IMG/VR virus record: IMGVR_UViG_3300046516_001305
Coordinates: 1 to 37,743 of that record
DNA length: 37,743 nucleotides
Origin: a virus
Reading direction: 5' to 3' (one strand)
The position numbers and the translations under genes were made by a program. Position 1 is the first letter of the stretch. Each line of letters starts with the position of its first letter. A model generated the notes under the pieces. That model made no database searches. It worked only from the letters and a program-made list of their open reading frames with translations, and was not told the DNA's origin. This document shows, one piece after another, positions 29,743 to 36,337 of this stretch.

Positions 29743-29951
29743 AGGGTCACCTCCGCCAGGCGCGTGGCTGCGTCACGGTCGACGATCGCGCGTCGATAGG
29801 CGTCGTACTCGGCGCTGGGCAGCATCACGAGCGCCGGCCGGTCGTGCATGGTAATCAGGATGCTGCGCTGCTCGGTGAGGATGCGTGCGAACAGGTCGCC
29901 GATGCCGCGTTGGAAAGCCGTAGATGTGACGACGAGGGGCTCGGTAATCAC
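29739..29951 (-). CDS. Orphan Phd/YefM-like antitoxin, 70 aa
   Basis: The GTG at 29951 overlaps the stop of the nuclease gene. The sequence TEPLVVTSTAFQRGIGDLFA, then SILITMHDRPALVMLPSAEY and DAYRRAIVDRDAATRLAE follows the Phd/YefM pattern of N-terminal DNA-binding fold and disordered C-terminus. No Doc, RelE or PIN toxin gene is next to it. It could be a regulator, or neutralise a host toxin that would abort infection. The longer frame upstream to 30230 is a shadow of the nuclease gene. Confidence 0.72.
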   Translation of the reverse strand: MITEPLVVTSTAFQRGIGDLFARILTEQRSILITMHDRPALVMLPSAEYDAYRRAIVDRDAATRLAEVTL

Positions 29952-30316
29952 AGCACCTGCGCTCCTTCCCCGAACAGGACGCGGGCAATGGTTGGAAGGT
30001 CGGACGGTCGCCAAATGTACACCGTCTGCCCCGCTGCCCGCAGTTCGGCGACGACCGTTTTTTGCCCTTTGATGAAATACATGCGCCCATAGCGATCTTT
30101 CACCCAGCGATCCTGCGAGAGCCGCCCCTTCTGCGTCTTCAGTTCTGCCCAGAACACGCGCTCCCGCCAGCAGACATAATCCAGCGTCGTCTGCGAACGG
30201 CGCGCGTCGTGGGGGTGATAAAAACCCCACCCGCCCCGCAGCAGCATGCCCTCGAAGATCGTCGCGAACTCCCTCTCTGACATGGCGGCGTCGATGATGG
30301 CGCGGGCCGGGCTCAT
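29948..30316 (-). CDS. VRR-NUC-like nuclease, 122 aa
   Basis: I take the ATG at 30316, which overlaps the preceding stop (ATGA). The core WGFYHPHDARRSQTTLDYVC, WAELKTQKGRLSQDRWVKD, then VVAELRAAGQTVYIWRPSD matches VRR-NUC or Holliday junction resolvase-like nucleases: D in the first motif, E-x-K in the second, and Q after. It likely processes recombination or replication structures with the annealing protein encoded upstream. Confidence 0.82.
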   Translation of the reverse strand: MSPARAIIDAAMSEREFATIFEGMLLRGGWGFYHPHDARRSQTTLDYVCWRERVFWAELKTQKGRLSQDRWVKDRYGRMYFIKGQKTVVAELRAAGQTVYIWRPSDLPTIARVLFGEGAQVL

Positions 30317-30885
30317 TGCGTGCCTCCGGGAATCAGCGATTCCCCCGTCTGCTCGAAGTGGGCGTGCCATGTGCTCCGCTCGCCCAGCGTGCGCACCAGC
30401 ACCTGAACGCGCCGCTCGAGATCGGCATCATGCGGATTGCGGTCGAGTTCCTCCAATCGCTCCGCCAGCCGACGTTCCAGCAGCGTGGTCAGTCGCGCCG
30501 ATGCGTGCAGCCATCGCTCGTGCGCACGTGAGCCGGGGCGCCAGGGCGTCGGCTTCGCGACGAACGGCACGTCGAAGTCAGCGGCCGACCACGGTCGCGC
30601 CGCCCCACGCGAGCCGTCAGCGACGGAGGTCCGGCGCCGGATCTCCACCGAGCCGCTCAGGATCTCCGTCAGCGCCGCCGGCGTCGGAAAGGTCCGCTCG
30701 CTCAGCAGCGCCCGCTCGCATGCCGCGGCGAAGCGCGCATCATCGCCCGGACCGAAGAGCGTCCAGTACGCCGCCATCGTCGGCGCGGGGACGTCAATCC
30801 GATAGACGCTTGCGAGCCTGAGCATCTGCGGTCGGAATGTCCGCTCGTAATCCACTGTCCACTTGCCTCCCGAGGACGATGGCAT
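30313..30885 (-). CDS. Possible helicase loader (G39P-like N-terminus), 190 aa
   Basis: Residues 10-75 (FRPQMLRLASVYRIDVPAPT, AAYWTLFGPGDDARFAAACE, FPTPAALTEIL) show the helical pattern of the G39P and similar helicase loader domains: a W-x-x-L centre and a conserved F-P-T/P. The rest is a basic, helical tail. The start is uncertain: ATG at 30885 has no clear ribosome site, while a GTG at 30855 follows GGGAGG by ten bases. It overlaps the replisome organizer gene by 65-92 bases, consistent with these two acting together. Confidence 0.6.
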   Translation of the reverse strand: MPSSSGGKWTVDYERTFRPQMLRLASVYRIDVPAPTMAAYWTLFGPGDDARFAAACERALLSERTFPTPAALTEILSGSVEIRRRTSVADGSRGAARPWSAADFDVPFVAKPTPWRPGSRAHERWLHASARLTTLLERRLAERLEELDRNPHDADLERRVQVLVRTLGERSTWHAHFEQTGESLIPGGTQ

Positions 30886-31693
30886 CCAGTTCCGCCATCG
30901 CCGCCTCGTTGTTCCGTTGCTTCTGCTGCGCGATCGTCACAAGGGGCGCCCCCCCCGACGGACTGGCCCGCGCAGGTGGTTCCGACGCCATCTCACCCCA
31001 GTGCCCCGCGAGGCCGCTGTGCGTGATCGGGATGCCGGGATACTTGCGCCGATAGCGATCCGCCCGAATCGGCACGTCCTCCGGTACTCCGCCCGCTCCC
31101 ACGATTTGCGCGGCGGATTCGAGAAGGCGGTCAAACTCCTTCTGCGAGAGCCGCGCCGTATTGTCATATTCGAGTGCGCGGGTCACCGCATTCACAACAT
31201 CGCGCACCGCAGCCTTCGGAGCCTTTTGCGCGGGCGCGTGCGTTTTGGTTATGGAACCCGTATCTGTATCTGTATCTGTATCTGGAGAAGGGTAAGGGAG
31301 ACGCGCGCGCGAGGACGGGCTTGCATCATGCTCGTCCGGTGCTGGCACTATGCAAGCATCATGCTCGTCGGGTGGTGGTATCACACTTACCGGTTCACGT
31401 ACGTGTGGAGACTGGTGCTTGGCAAAGTTGACGATGGCGACGTACCGATGCTCCGCATCACCGTAACGGACGATAAATCCCCGTTCTGCGAGCCCATTCA
31501 GGAGCGCGTCAACATCCTCATCGTCGTAGGGAAGGATTTCGGCTTTGATGCGCCGCGGGCGATCCGACAACCGTCCTGCCCGATCGGCGAGCGTCCAGAG
31601 TCCCGCAAAGAGCAGCCGCGCGGCCATTGGCAACTCGGCCAGGTCATCATTCGTAAAGAATCCAGGTTTCAGCAATCGAGTCCGTGCCATCAT
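30794..31693 (-). CDS. Phage replisome organizer, 299 aa
   Basis: The N-terminal 110 residues (MMARTRLLKPGFFTNDDLAE, RPRRIKAEILPYDDEDVDAL, LNGLAERGFIVRYG) fit the winged-helix origin-binding domain of phage replication proteins. A low-complexity linker with DTDTDTDT and two PDEHDA copies follows. The C-terminal 130 residues (LSQKEFDRLLESAAQIVGAG, YRRKYPGIPITHSGLAGHWG) resemble the DnaD-like helicase-recruiting part. It should open the lytic origin and recruit helicase. The gene starts at ATGATG overlapping the HNH gene stop. Confidence 0.82.
   Translation of the reverse strand: MMARTRLLKPGFFTNDDLAELPMAARLLFAGLWTLADRAGRLSDRPRRIKAEILPYDDEDVDALLNGLAERGFIVRYGDAEHRYVAIVNFAKHQSPHVREPVSVIPPPDEHDACIVPAPDEHDASPSSRARLPYPSPDTDTDTDTGSITKTHAPAQKAPKAAVRDVVNAVTRALEYDNTARLSQKEFDRLLESAAQIVGAGGVPEDVPIRADRYRRKYPGIPITHSGLAGHWGEMASEPPARASPSGGAPLVTIAQQKQRNNEAAMAELDAIVLGRQVDSGLRADIPTADAQARKRLSD
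31261..31284. repeat. Hexanucleotide microsatellite in the replisome organizer gene
   Basis: TATCTG is repeated four times in tandem. On the coding strand it encodes the DTDTDTDT stretch, so length changes keep the frame. Nearby, GCATCATGCTCGTC occurs at 31323-31336 and 31356-31369, 33 bases apart. The repeats could vary the linker or form part of an origin. Confidence 0.75.
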
Positions 31694-32046
31694 TCCCCCC
31701 GAATGTTTCCGTGCACGGCGGCATGGCAGTCTTTGCAGAGAATCACCAGATCACCCGGAGCTTCACGACCGCGCCGCTCGTAGGTGCGATGATGGAGGTG
31801 CAGTTCAATCCCTTCAGCTCCACACTGCTGACACTGTCGCCCGAACAGCCGGAAATGGAGTTCTCGGAGCGATTGCCAATGCTGCGTGCGGAGATACACG
31901 TCGTAGGGAATGACAGTCAGGAACGTCTCCATCACCCGCGTGAGCATCTCGAAGGAGCCCACACGCTCAACAGGAACCGCACCAATGGCGGCCTCAATCG
32001 CCAGCAGTGCGGCCGCCTCTTGCTCTTCGGTGAGTTTACGCACCAT
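31690..32046 (-). CDS. HNH-type protein, 118 aa
   Basis: I use the ATG at 32046. The first 65 residues are helical (EEQEAAALLAIEAAIGAVPV). The C-terminus has a compact HNH core: FGRQCQQCGAEGIELHLHHR, then DLVILCKDCHAAVHGN, with two CxxC pairs and the His-His. HNH proteins of this size may nick DNA in replication or packaging; unlike the two inserted nucleases it is in operon orientation and has no own promoter or leader. Its stop overlaps the replisome organizer start. Confidence 0.8.
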   Translation of the reverse strand: MVRKLTEEQEAAALLAIEAAIGAVPVERVGSFEMLTRVMETFLTVIPYDVYLRTQHWQSLRELHFRLFGRQCQQCGAEGIELHLHHRTYERRGREAPGDLVILCKDCHAAVHGNIRGE

Positions 32047-32070
32047 CCGCGCCCCCTCGGTCAACCGATA

Positions 32071-32099
32071 GAAAAGCGGGCACGCTACCCGCGCCCGCT
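32071..32099 (-). terminator. Leftward terminator after the recombination gene
   Basis: On the minus strand AGCGGGC (32099-32093) pairs with GCCCGCT (32081-32075) across eleven bases and TTTTC follows. It lies between the annealing protein gene and the HNH gene and could reduce expression of downstream replication genes until read-through or antitermination. Confidence 0.55.
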
Positions 32100-32110
32100 C
32101 CGTCCGCCCC

Positions 32111-33007
32111 TTACGCTTGCTGCGACAGTCGCTCCACCCGCTTCTGCACCACGCCTCGCGCCGTCGGCAGAATGCCCGCCAACTCCTCGCGTGTCAGGTC
32201 GTCCAACTCTTTGTTCCGCCCCGACAGGAACCGCTCCAGGTCGAACCCGCGCGTCCCCAGTTCCCGCAGTTCGTCCCGCAAGACGTCGTCGTCCTCATCG
32301 CCCAACGCCGGCGTGGGCGCCACCGATGCCCTGATCGCCGGCCGCGGAGCGTTTGCAACTGTTTCACGGAGTTGTGACCGTGAGGAACCACCCACCGGTG
32401 CCCTCGGGGCAGTACGCACGACCACCGGGCCCGTGCGGATCTCGCGCGCCGTCCCGTCCACCGTGTTGGCCTGGTCCATCTCCGCATCGGTGTAGATGCC
32501 TGACAGTTCCTGCGGGAATGCCTTACGCAGCGACAGGGCTTCCGCGCATTTTGCGATCATCAGGTACGGCATCTTCTGCCACATCTGGTCCTGTCCCGCG
32601 GCCGGTTTGTATTCCGACCAGCGCGCCGTCGCTGTGAAGGCACGCGGGACGCCTTCCACGAGCCGCCAGACGGTGACCGTGGCCCGGTTCGGATGCGCTT
32701 CCGCTTCCGTGTCGTAGACGGCATCGTCACTGCCCGCGTATTCGCCCGTGCGCTGCGCGACCAAGCGGTAGCCGTCGATTCCTGTCTGGATCGTCCTACT
32801 GTTGCCACGGGGGATTGAGTAGATTTGCCGCGCCAGCGGATCCAGGCCCGTACGCACGCACTGATTGAGGAACTGCCGGAATTCTGGATCGCTCGCGCCC
32901 CGGCAAACCGTCTCGCGCATCAGTGCGATGTCCTCGCGGCTGAACCGCTCCTCGGACGTCATTTCCATCACCGGCCGCATGGCGACCGCGCTTGCATTAC
33001 TGCCCAT
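32111..33007 (-). CDS. Single-strand annealing protein (Bet/RecT-type), 298 aa
   Basis: The segments FLNQCVRTGLDPLARQIYSI, TIQTGIDGYRLVAQRTGEYA, GSDDAVYDTE, TVTVWRLVEGVPRAFTATAR and YLMIAKCAEALSLRKAFPQE, then LSGIYTDAEM, match the Redbeta-like annealing family. The protein binds single-stranded DNA and anneals complementary strands, working with a nuclease. The last 100 residues form a Pro/Arg linker and a helical domain (ELRELGTRGFDLERFLSGRN) that may bind partners. It overlaps the upstream 62-aa gene by 11 bases. Confidence 0.9.
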   Translation of the reverse strand: MGSNASAVAMRPVMEMTSEERFSREDIALMRETVCRGASDPEFRQFLNQCVRTGLDPLARQIYSIPRGNSRTIQTGIDGYRLVAQRTGEYAGSDDAVYDTEAEAHPNRATVTVWRLVEGVPRAFTATARWSEYKPAAGQDQMWQKMPYLMIAKCAEALSLRKAFPQELSGIYTDAEMDQANTVDGTAREIRTGPVVVRTAPRAPVGGSSRSQLRETVANAPRPAIRASVAPTPALGDEDDDVLRDELRELGTRGFDLERFLSGRNKELDDLTREELAGILPTARGVVQKRVERLSQQA

Positions 33008-33185
33008 GGACTACCTTCTTCGTCATCGTCTGTTCCTCCGCTGCGTAACGCGCAGCCTCGATTTCGCCCACCGCGATCCGCACCTCAGCAAGTCGCTCCA
33101 TGCGCGCCAGGACTCGGGCATTGACCGTCTCCGCTTCCCAGTCACGACTGCCGAAGTAGATTGGGCGCGTTTCTTCGCTCGTCAT
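32997..33185 (-). CDS. Small helical protein, 62 aa
   Basis: The protein reads MTSEETRPIYFGSRDWEAET, then a helical stretch (VLARMERLAEVRIAVGEIEA, ARYAAEEQ). It overlaps the neighbouring genes at both ends (ATGA at its start, 11 bases at its end), so it is certainly expressed with the annealing protein. I do not recognise it; partner or modulator of recombination is possible. Confidence 0.65.
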   Translation of the reverse strand: MTSEETRPIYFGSRDWEAETVNARVLARMERLAEVRIAVGEIEAARYAAEEQTMTKKVVHGQ

Positions 33186-33982
33186 GCGCTCGTCCTTTCA
33201 CGCAGTTTTTCCAGGCGCCGGCGCTCCGCTATGCGGCCGATCGTGGTGAGATTGCGCGGTGGTTGGGTGTTGTAGACCGGCAGCGGTGACTTCCGTGTGC
33301 CCGTCAGACCGAGGCGCCGCGCCTGGTGGGTGACGCTGCCTTCGGTCCGGCCGAGCGCGGCGGCAATCTCACGGATGCGCGCTCCTGCCTCCCACTGGGT
33401 CCTGAGCGCGTCCATGTCCGCCACGGTGTAGGCGTGATGCGACTTCTCGGTGGCGATCGCGCCAGTCAGATGCAGATGCCGCATGCGATGGAGTACCGCC
33501 TGGAGCGAGCGCCCGACCTCCGCGGCGATTCGCTTCGACCCGACCTTCGCCGCTACGAGCGCCGCGAGCGCCTCATCCTCGGCATCGGTCCAGCGTGTCA
33601 GTTCGTAACTCGCTTCCCAGCCGAGTCGGCGCGCCCGCGTCCGGCACGCCTCGGCCGAGCGCCCCATCGCTTCCGCGATCTGGGGAAACGTCTGGCCGCG
33701 CTCGTAGTAGCGCACGCGCAGTTGCTCGTCCATCGCCTCCGTCCACGCATCGACGCTGCGGCGCACAACCGGCGGACGCATCACACCCGGATTGCCTCTG
33801 TTCGCGAGGCGGACCCGCACGACGGCGCCCGTCTTGAGCACCTCGTCGAGGATGTCCGCGCCGTCATTCATGACCGCGCTTTGCAACTCGTCCAGGCGCC
33901 CGAGCTTTTCCAGGTAGGCGACGGCGCGTCGAATCGCCTTACTGTCCTCATGCGAGGGGCACTGGCGATCTTTGCTGCTCAT
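33182..33982 (-). CDS. Myb/SANT-like repeat DNA-binding protein, 266 aa
   Basis: The ATG at 33982 follows GGAG by six bases. Residues 1-85 are a charged helical region (KAIRRAVAYLEKLGRLDELQ). Residues 90-240 hold three trihelical repeats: AWTEAMDEQLRVRYYERGQT, RWTDAEDEALAALVAAKVGS and AYTVADMDALRTQWEAGARI, each with a recognition helix such as RSAEACRTRARRLGW. It is a clear relative of the protein at 27108-27818. Early position suggests a regulator or a replication and recombination cofactor. Confidence 0.72.
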   Translation of the reverse strand: MSSKDRQCPSHEDSKAIRRAVAYLEKLGRLDELQSAVMNDGADILDEVLKTGAVVRVRLANRGNPGVMRPPVVRRSVDAWTEAMDEQLRVRYYERGQTFPQIAEAMGRSAEACRTRARRLGWEASYELTRWTDAEDEALAALVAAKVGSKRIAAEVGRSLQAVLHRMRHLHLTGAIATEKSHHAYTVADMDALRTQWEAGARIREIAAALGRTEGSVTHQARRLGLTGTRKSPLPVYNTQPPRNLTTIGRIAERRRLEKLRERTSA

Positions 33983-34230
33983 ACTGAACTCCAGGACGCA
34001 TACCAGCGTCGTCTTTCTGCGGGAGAAAGTGAGAGCCGGAACGCCCAGATGTGCCGCGAGGAAATCGCAATCCGCATCGCTATCGCTGCCTCCTCCGGGC
34101 TCCGTGGGGCGAGGAGCCGAACCCATGCCAGATCGGCTGATCCGTTGCATGTGACGGTTCCAGCCGGCAAACGATCTTCAATCGTAAGCGCGCGCTCCGC
34201 CGCGGGTTCAACGCGCGGAATCGTCTTCAT
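33979..34230 (-). CDS. Hypothetical protein, 83 aa
   Basis: I use the ATG at 34230, downstream of GGGAGG, rather than the one at 34251 inside the previous gene. The sequence MKTIPRVEPAAERALTIEDR, then DLAWVRLLAPRSPEEAAIAM and SLSPAERRRWYASWSSV is basic and Trp-rich. The stop overlaps the next start (ATGA). No family is recognised. Confidence 0.6.
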   Translation of the reverse strand: MKTIPRVEPAAERALTIEDRLPAGTVTCNGSADLAWVRLLAPRSPEEAAIAMRIAISSRHIWAFRLSLSPAERRRWYASWSSV

Positions 34231-34232
34231 GC

Positions 34233-34475
34233 TCAGGCAACCTCCCGACATCCCTGCTTGCCGCTGCTCGCCATTTCACCACCGTCCGTCGCAAACGGGT
34301 TAGGCGGATTCGTGGCAAGTGCGGGCAATATCTGGTCAAGGCAATAGCGAAATACCCACGACTGGGTCACGTCCCATTGCAGGGCCAACGCCTCAATCTG
34401 TCGCTTTTGCTCCGGCCTGACCGTGAATGTCGCAAGCTCGCCGATCCGCGGACGCCCGCGGGCTTTCCGTTCCAT
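34233..34475 (-). CDS. Ribbon-helix-helix regulator (Arc/CopG-like), 80 aa
   Basis: The sequence RGRPRIGELATFTVRPEQKR, then QIEALALQWDVTQSWVFRYC matches Arc/CopG-type proteins: a basic N-arm, a short beta strand (ATFTV) for operator contact, and two helices for dimerisation. It is the first gene of the leftward operon, behind a consensus promoter and a perfect AGGAGGTGA ribosome site. It faces the XRE repressor across a shared control region, so it may be the Cro-like partner of the switch. Confidence 0.8.
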   Translation of the reverse strand: MERKARGRPRIGELATFTVRPEQKRQIEALALQWDVTQSWVFRYCLDQILPALATNPPNPFATDGGEMASSGKQGCREVA

Positions 34476-34494
34476 GCGTCACCTCCTACCACGG

Positions 34495-34523
34495 ATTGTA
34501 GTAGACGTGATTGCTATTGTCAA
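34495..34523 (-). promoter_or_regulatory. Leftward early promoter
   Basis: On the minus strand TTGACA (34523-34518) and TACAAT (34500-34495) are separated by 17 bases. It reads into the ribbon-helix-helix gene. Its -35 shares bases with the -35 of the divergent XRE promoter. Confidence 0.8.
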
Positions 34524-34545
34524 TACGCTTATTCGTAGTTATTCT
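34517..34545 (+). promoter_or_regulatory. Promoter of the XRE repressor gene
   Basis: TTGTCA (34517-34522) and TATTCT (34540-34545) are 17 bases apart. Between them lies CGCTTAT (34526-34532), which also occurs as a perfect palindrome at 37005-37019. A reverse copy, ATAAGCG, lies in the XRE 5' leader (34570-34576). I infer that XRE binds these sites, regulating itself and the leftward promoter. Confidence 0.75.
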
Positions 34546-34595
34546 ATTGATGACGGGGGGCGTTGGTCGATAAGCGGGGGGGGCAAACAACGATC

Positions 34596-35144
34596 ATGGA
34601 GCAACGGACGCAGCCGGTCGACCAGGAGAAAGCGCAGCGCGAGCGGTTCGGCAAGTTTCTCCAGGCGGAGCGCAAGCGACGCTACCCGAACCAGGATCAG
34701 GTCGCGGATGTCCTCGGCATGTCACAGTCACATGTGAGCAAATGGGAGCGCGGCGAGGTCGTCGGCTTCACCGCTGGCGACCTGCGCGCCTGGTCCGATG
34801 CCTTGGAGTTGCCGATGCTGCGCCTGCTGTTGGCGGCGGGCTTTCTGACCGACCTCGATATCGCCCAGGTCGACCCGGACCTCTATATCAATCCCTACGT
34901 GCGGATGTTAGCGGACGATTTGCCGCCGCTCGGCTCCGAGCAAGACGTCAAACTCATCGCTGAGTTGGCGTGGGTCGTGAAGAACTTTGCGATTCGTCAC
35001 GGCGCGCCTCCGGTCGAAAGAGGTGCCGGACAAACAACTCAACTGGATACGCCGGTGGGGGCAGTGCAGGTAGCGCACGCAGCCGACGACGTCCTTTCCG
35101 ATCAGACACCGCTGGTGGCGGCACCTCGCTTACGGCACGCATGA
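34596..35144 (+). CDS. XRE-family repressor, 182 aa
   Basis: Residues 5-70 form a Cro/C1-type helix-turn-helix: RFGKFLQAERKRRYPNQDQV, ADVLGMSQSHVSKWERGEVV, then LRAWSDALELPMLRLLLAA. The C-terminal 110 residues have no recognisable S24 peptidase motif, so RecA-triggered self-cleavage is unlikely. It is divergent from the leftward early operon and cotranscribed with replication genes, fitting a lysogeny repressor. The ATG at 34596 has a weak ribosome site; a TTG at 34563 would add eleven residues. Confidence 0.85.
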   Translation: MEQRTQPVDQEKAQRERFGKFLQAERKRRYPNQDQVADVLGMSQSHVSKWERGEVVGFTAGDLRAWSDALELPMLRLLLAAGFLTDLDIAQVDPDLYINPYVRMLADDLPPLGSEQDVKLIAELAWVVKNFAIRHGAPPVERGAGQTTQLDTPVGAVQVAHAADDVLSDQTPLVAAPRLRHA

Positions 35145-35307
35145 TCGGGACAGGTCGCGGTGCTGGCTTACTCATGGTCTAGCCCTCCTGGGGTCGTTCG
35201 GTACCCGTCGCGCTGGGCGCTCCTGACCCCGTGACCGACGTCCTTATGGATGCGGTGATGCACACACAAGATATTACAACATCTACGTACTTCAGTAAAG
35301 AGCCTCA
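35145..35307. other. Gap between repressor and replication genes
   Basis: The first half is GC-rich without a convincing signal. The last 45 bases are AT-rich, with TTACAA and TAAAGA 16 bases apart as a weak promoter candidate for the gene at 35308. No gene was found here on either strand. Confidence 0.4.
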
Positions 35308-35712
35308 ATGACTGAAGATGAGCGGCCGTGGCAGTTGAAAAACGACTTCTGTCGCACGATCGGCCGCACCCCGCGCACGGTCGATACCTGGGTCCAGCGT
35401 GGGGTCGTCGAGCGCCGACAGGACGGCAACCGCGCCTATTTTCGCCTGCGGGAAAGTCCGCAGCCTACCGCTGCTGTGCGCAGCCCGGTTGCGGAGAGTA
35501 GCCCGGCAGCGGTCAGCAGCGGTGAGCAGCGGTTGCTCGTGGCACTCGCCGACCTGCAGGCCGCACACGCGGCGCTGACGGGGGAGGTTGCCGCGCTGCG
35601 GGCCGACGTCCGCAGACTCAGCAGCACCGCGCAGCCCGGCAGCGGTGAGCAGTCGCCCGCTGCGCCAGCGCGGACGAACTGGTTGCGGCGGCTGCTGCGA
35701 TTGGAGGGATGA
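35308..35712 (+). CDS. HTH plus coiled-coil DNA-binding protein, 134 aa
   Basis: Residues 6-48 (WQLKNDFCRTIGRTPRTVDT, WVQRGVVERRQDGNRAYFRL) form a small MerR-like winged helix. A proline-rich linker leads to a coiled coil (LVALADLQAAHAALTGEVAA, LRADVRRL) and a basic end NWLRRLLRLEG. The layout resembles plasmid partition or KfrA-like regulators. It overlaps the initiator gene (ATGA) and follows the repressor, so a role in prophage or plasmid maintenance is possible. Confidence 0.65.
   Translation: MTEDERPWQLKNDFCRTIGRTPRTVDTWVQRGVVERRQDGNRAYFRLRESPQPTAAVRSPVAESSPAAVSSGEQRLLVALADLQAAHAALTGEVAALRADVRRLSSTAQPGSGEQSPAAPARTNWLRRLLRLEG
35507..35652. repeat. Three copies of a 13-mer upstream of the initiator gene
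   Basis: CAGCGGTCAGCAG at 35507-35519, and CAGCGGTGAGCAG at 35517-35529 and 35640-35652. They encode the recurring SSGEQ or GSGEQ of the linker in the coiled-coil protein. They may be protein-binding sites for its own HTH domain or only linker repeats. Confidence 0.45.
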
Positions 35713-36320
35713 TGAGCATCGGGGCAATGACGCATTGCTGGGATCATGCACCCGTGAAGGGCAGCGCGTTATTACTGCTGCTCGCCATCGCGGACTCGGC
35801 GCGCGATCCGGACTGGGTGGCGTGGCCGGCGGTTCGGACACTCACGACCAGGACGCGGCTCAGTGAACGCCAGGTGCGGTATCTCTTGCGCGAGCTTGAA
35901 ATGGCTGGCTGTATCGCCACCGAGATTGAGGGGAGTCGCGCGGGCACGAACCTCTATCGCGTGCTCAGGACGCCGCGGGGGCTATCTTTGCCCCCCCCCG
36001 CCGCTGGGGGGCTATCAACTGCCCCCAACGGGGGCAATCTGGCGTATGAAGGGGGGCAATCGACTGCCCCCAATCCCTTAGTTGAATCATTAGTGAACCA
36101 GGGAGAGGAGGATGAACCAGAAATCGCGCTCGCGGATCGGATGGAAGCACGCTTTCAAGACCAGATGGACGCGCTCGGGGACCAACGCGCGGGATGGCTT
36201 GCCCGTCATGGGATTGTCGATGCCCGCTCCTGGTTCACCGTCCTCGGTCTGCCACTCGGAGAGAGCGCCGAACGGACGTGGGCCCGCGCAACGCGAGCCC
36301 TCAAAGGACATGTCGCATAA
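35709..36320 (+). CDS. Replication initiator with winged-helix N-terminus, 203 aa
   Basis: Residues 15-85 (GSALLLLLAIADSARDPDWV, then LTTRTRLSERQVRYLLRELE, MAGCIATEIEGS, YRVLR) are a winged helix of the HTH_36 type used by phage and plasmid initiators. Residues 90-125 are a Gly/Pro/Asn-rich linker encoded by DNA repeats. The C-terminal 70 residues (DRMEARFQDQMDALGDQRAG, ARSWFTVLGLPLGESAERTW) form a helical domain. This two-domain form with repeats inside the gene parallels lambda O. It is cotranscribed with the repressor. Confidence 0.75.
   Translation: MMSIGAMTHCWDHAPVKGSALLLLLAIADSARDPDWVAWPAVRTLTTRTRLSERQVRYLLRELEMAGCIATEIEGSRAGTNLYRVLRTPRGLSLPPPAAGGLSTAPNGGNLAYEGGQSTAPNPLVESLVNQGEEDEPEIALADRMEARFQDQMDALGDQRAGWLARHGIVDARSWFTVLGLPLGESAERTWARATRALKGHVA
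35977..36071. repeat. Iteron-like repeats inside the initiator gene, candidate origin
   Basis: Three near copies start GGGGGC-TATC or GGGGGC-AATC and end TGCCCCC (35977-35995, 36006-36026, 36051-36071), and a half copy lies at 36030-36041. Each has partial dyad symmetry. Aligned starts are 30, 23 and 22 bases apart, and an AT-richer stretch (36075-36100) follows. Origin function is inferred by analogy with lambda. Confidence 0.6.
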
Positions 36321-36336
36321 CAGAACTTATGCGACA
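36311..36336. terminator. 10-bp hairpin between convergent genes
   Basis: TGTCGCATAA (36311-36320) pairs perfectly with 36327-36336 across a six-base loop, and includes the stop codon of the initiator gene. It lies between the initiator and the converging HNH gene. No T tract follows on either strand, so terminator function is uncertain. Confidence 0.45.
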
Positions 36337-36337
36337 A

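Noticed and set aside
34954-35175. 73-aa leftward frame in the repressor gene
   Set aside because: It is antisense to the repressor 3' end, proline- and arginine-rich, with no ribosome site.
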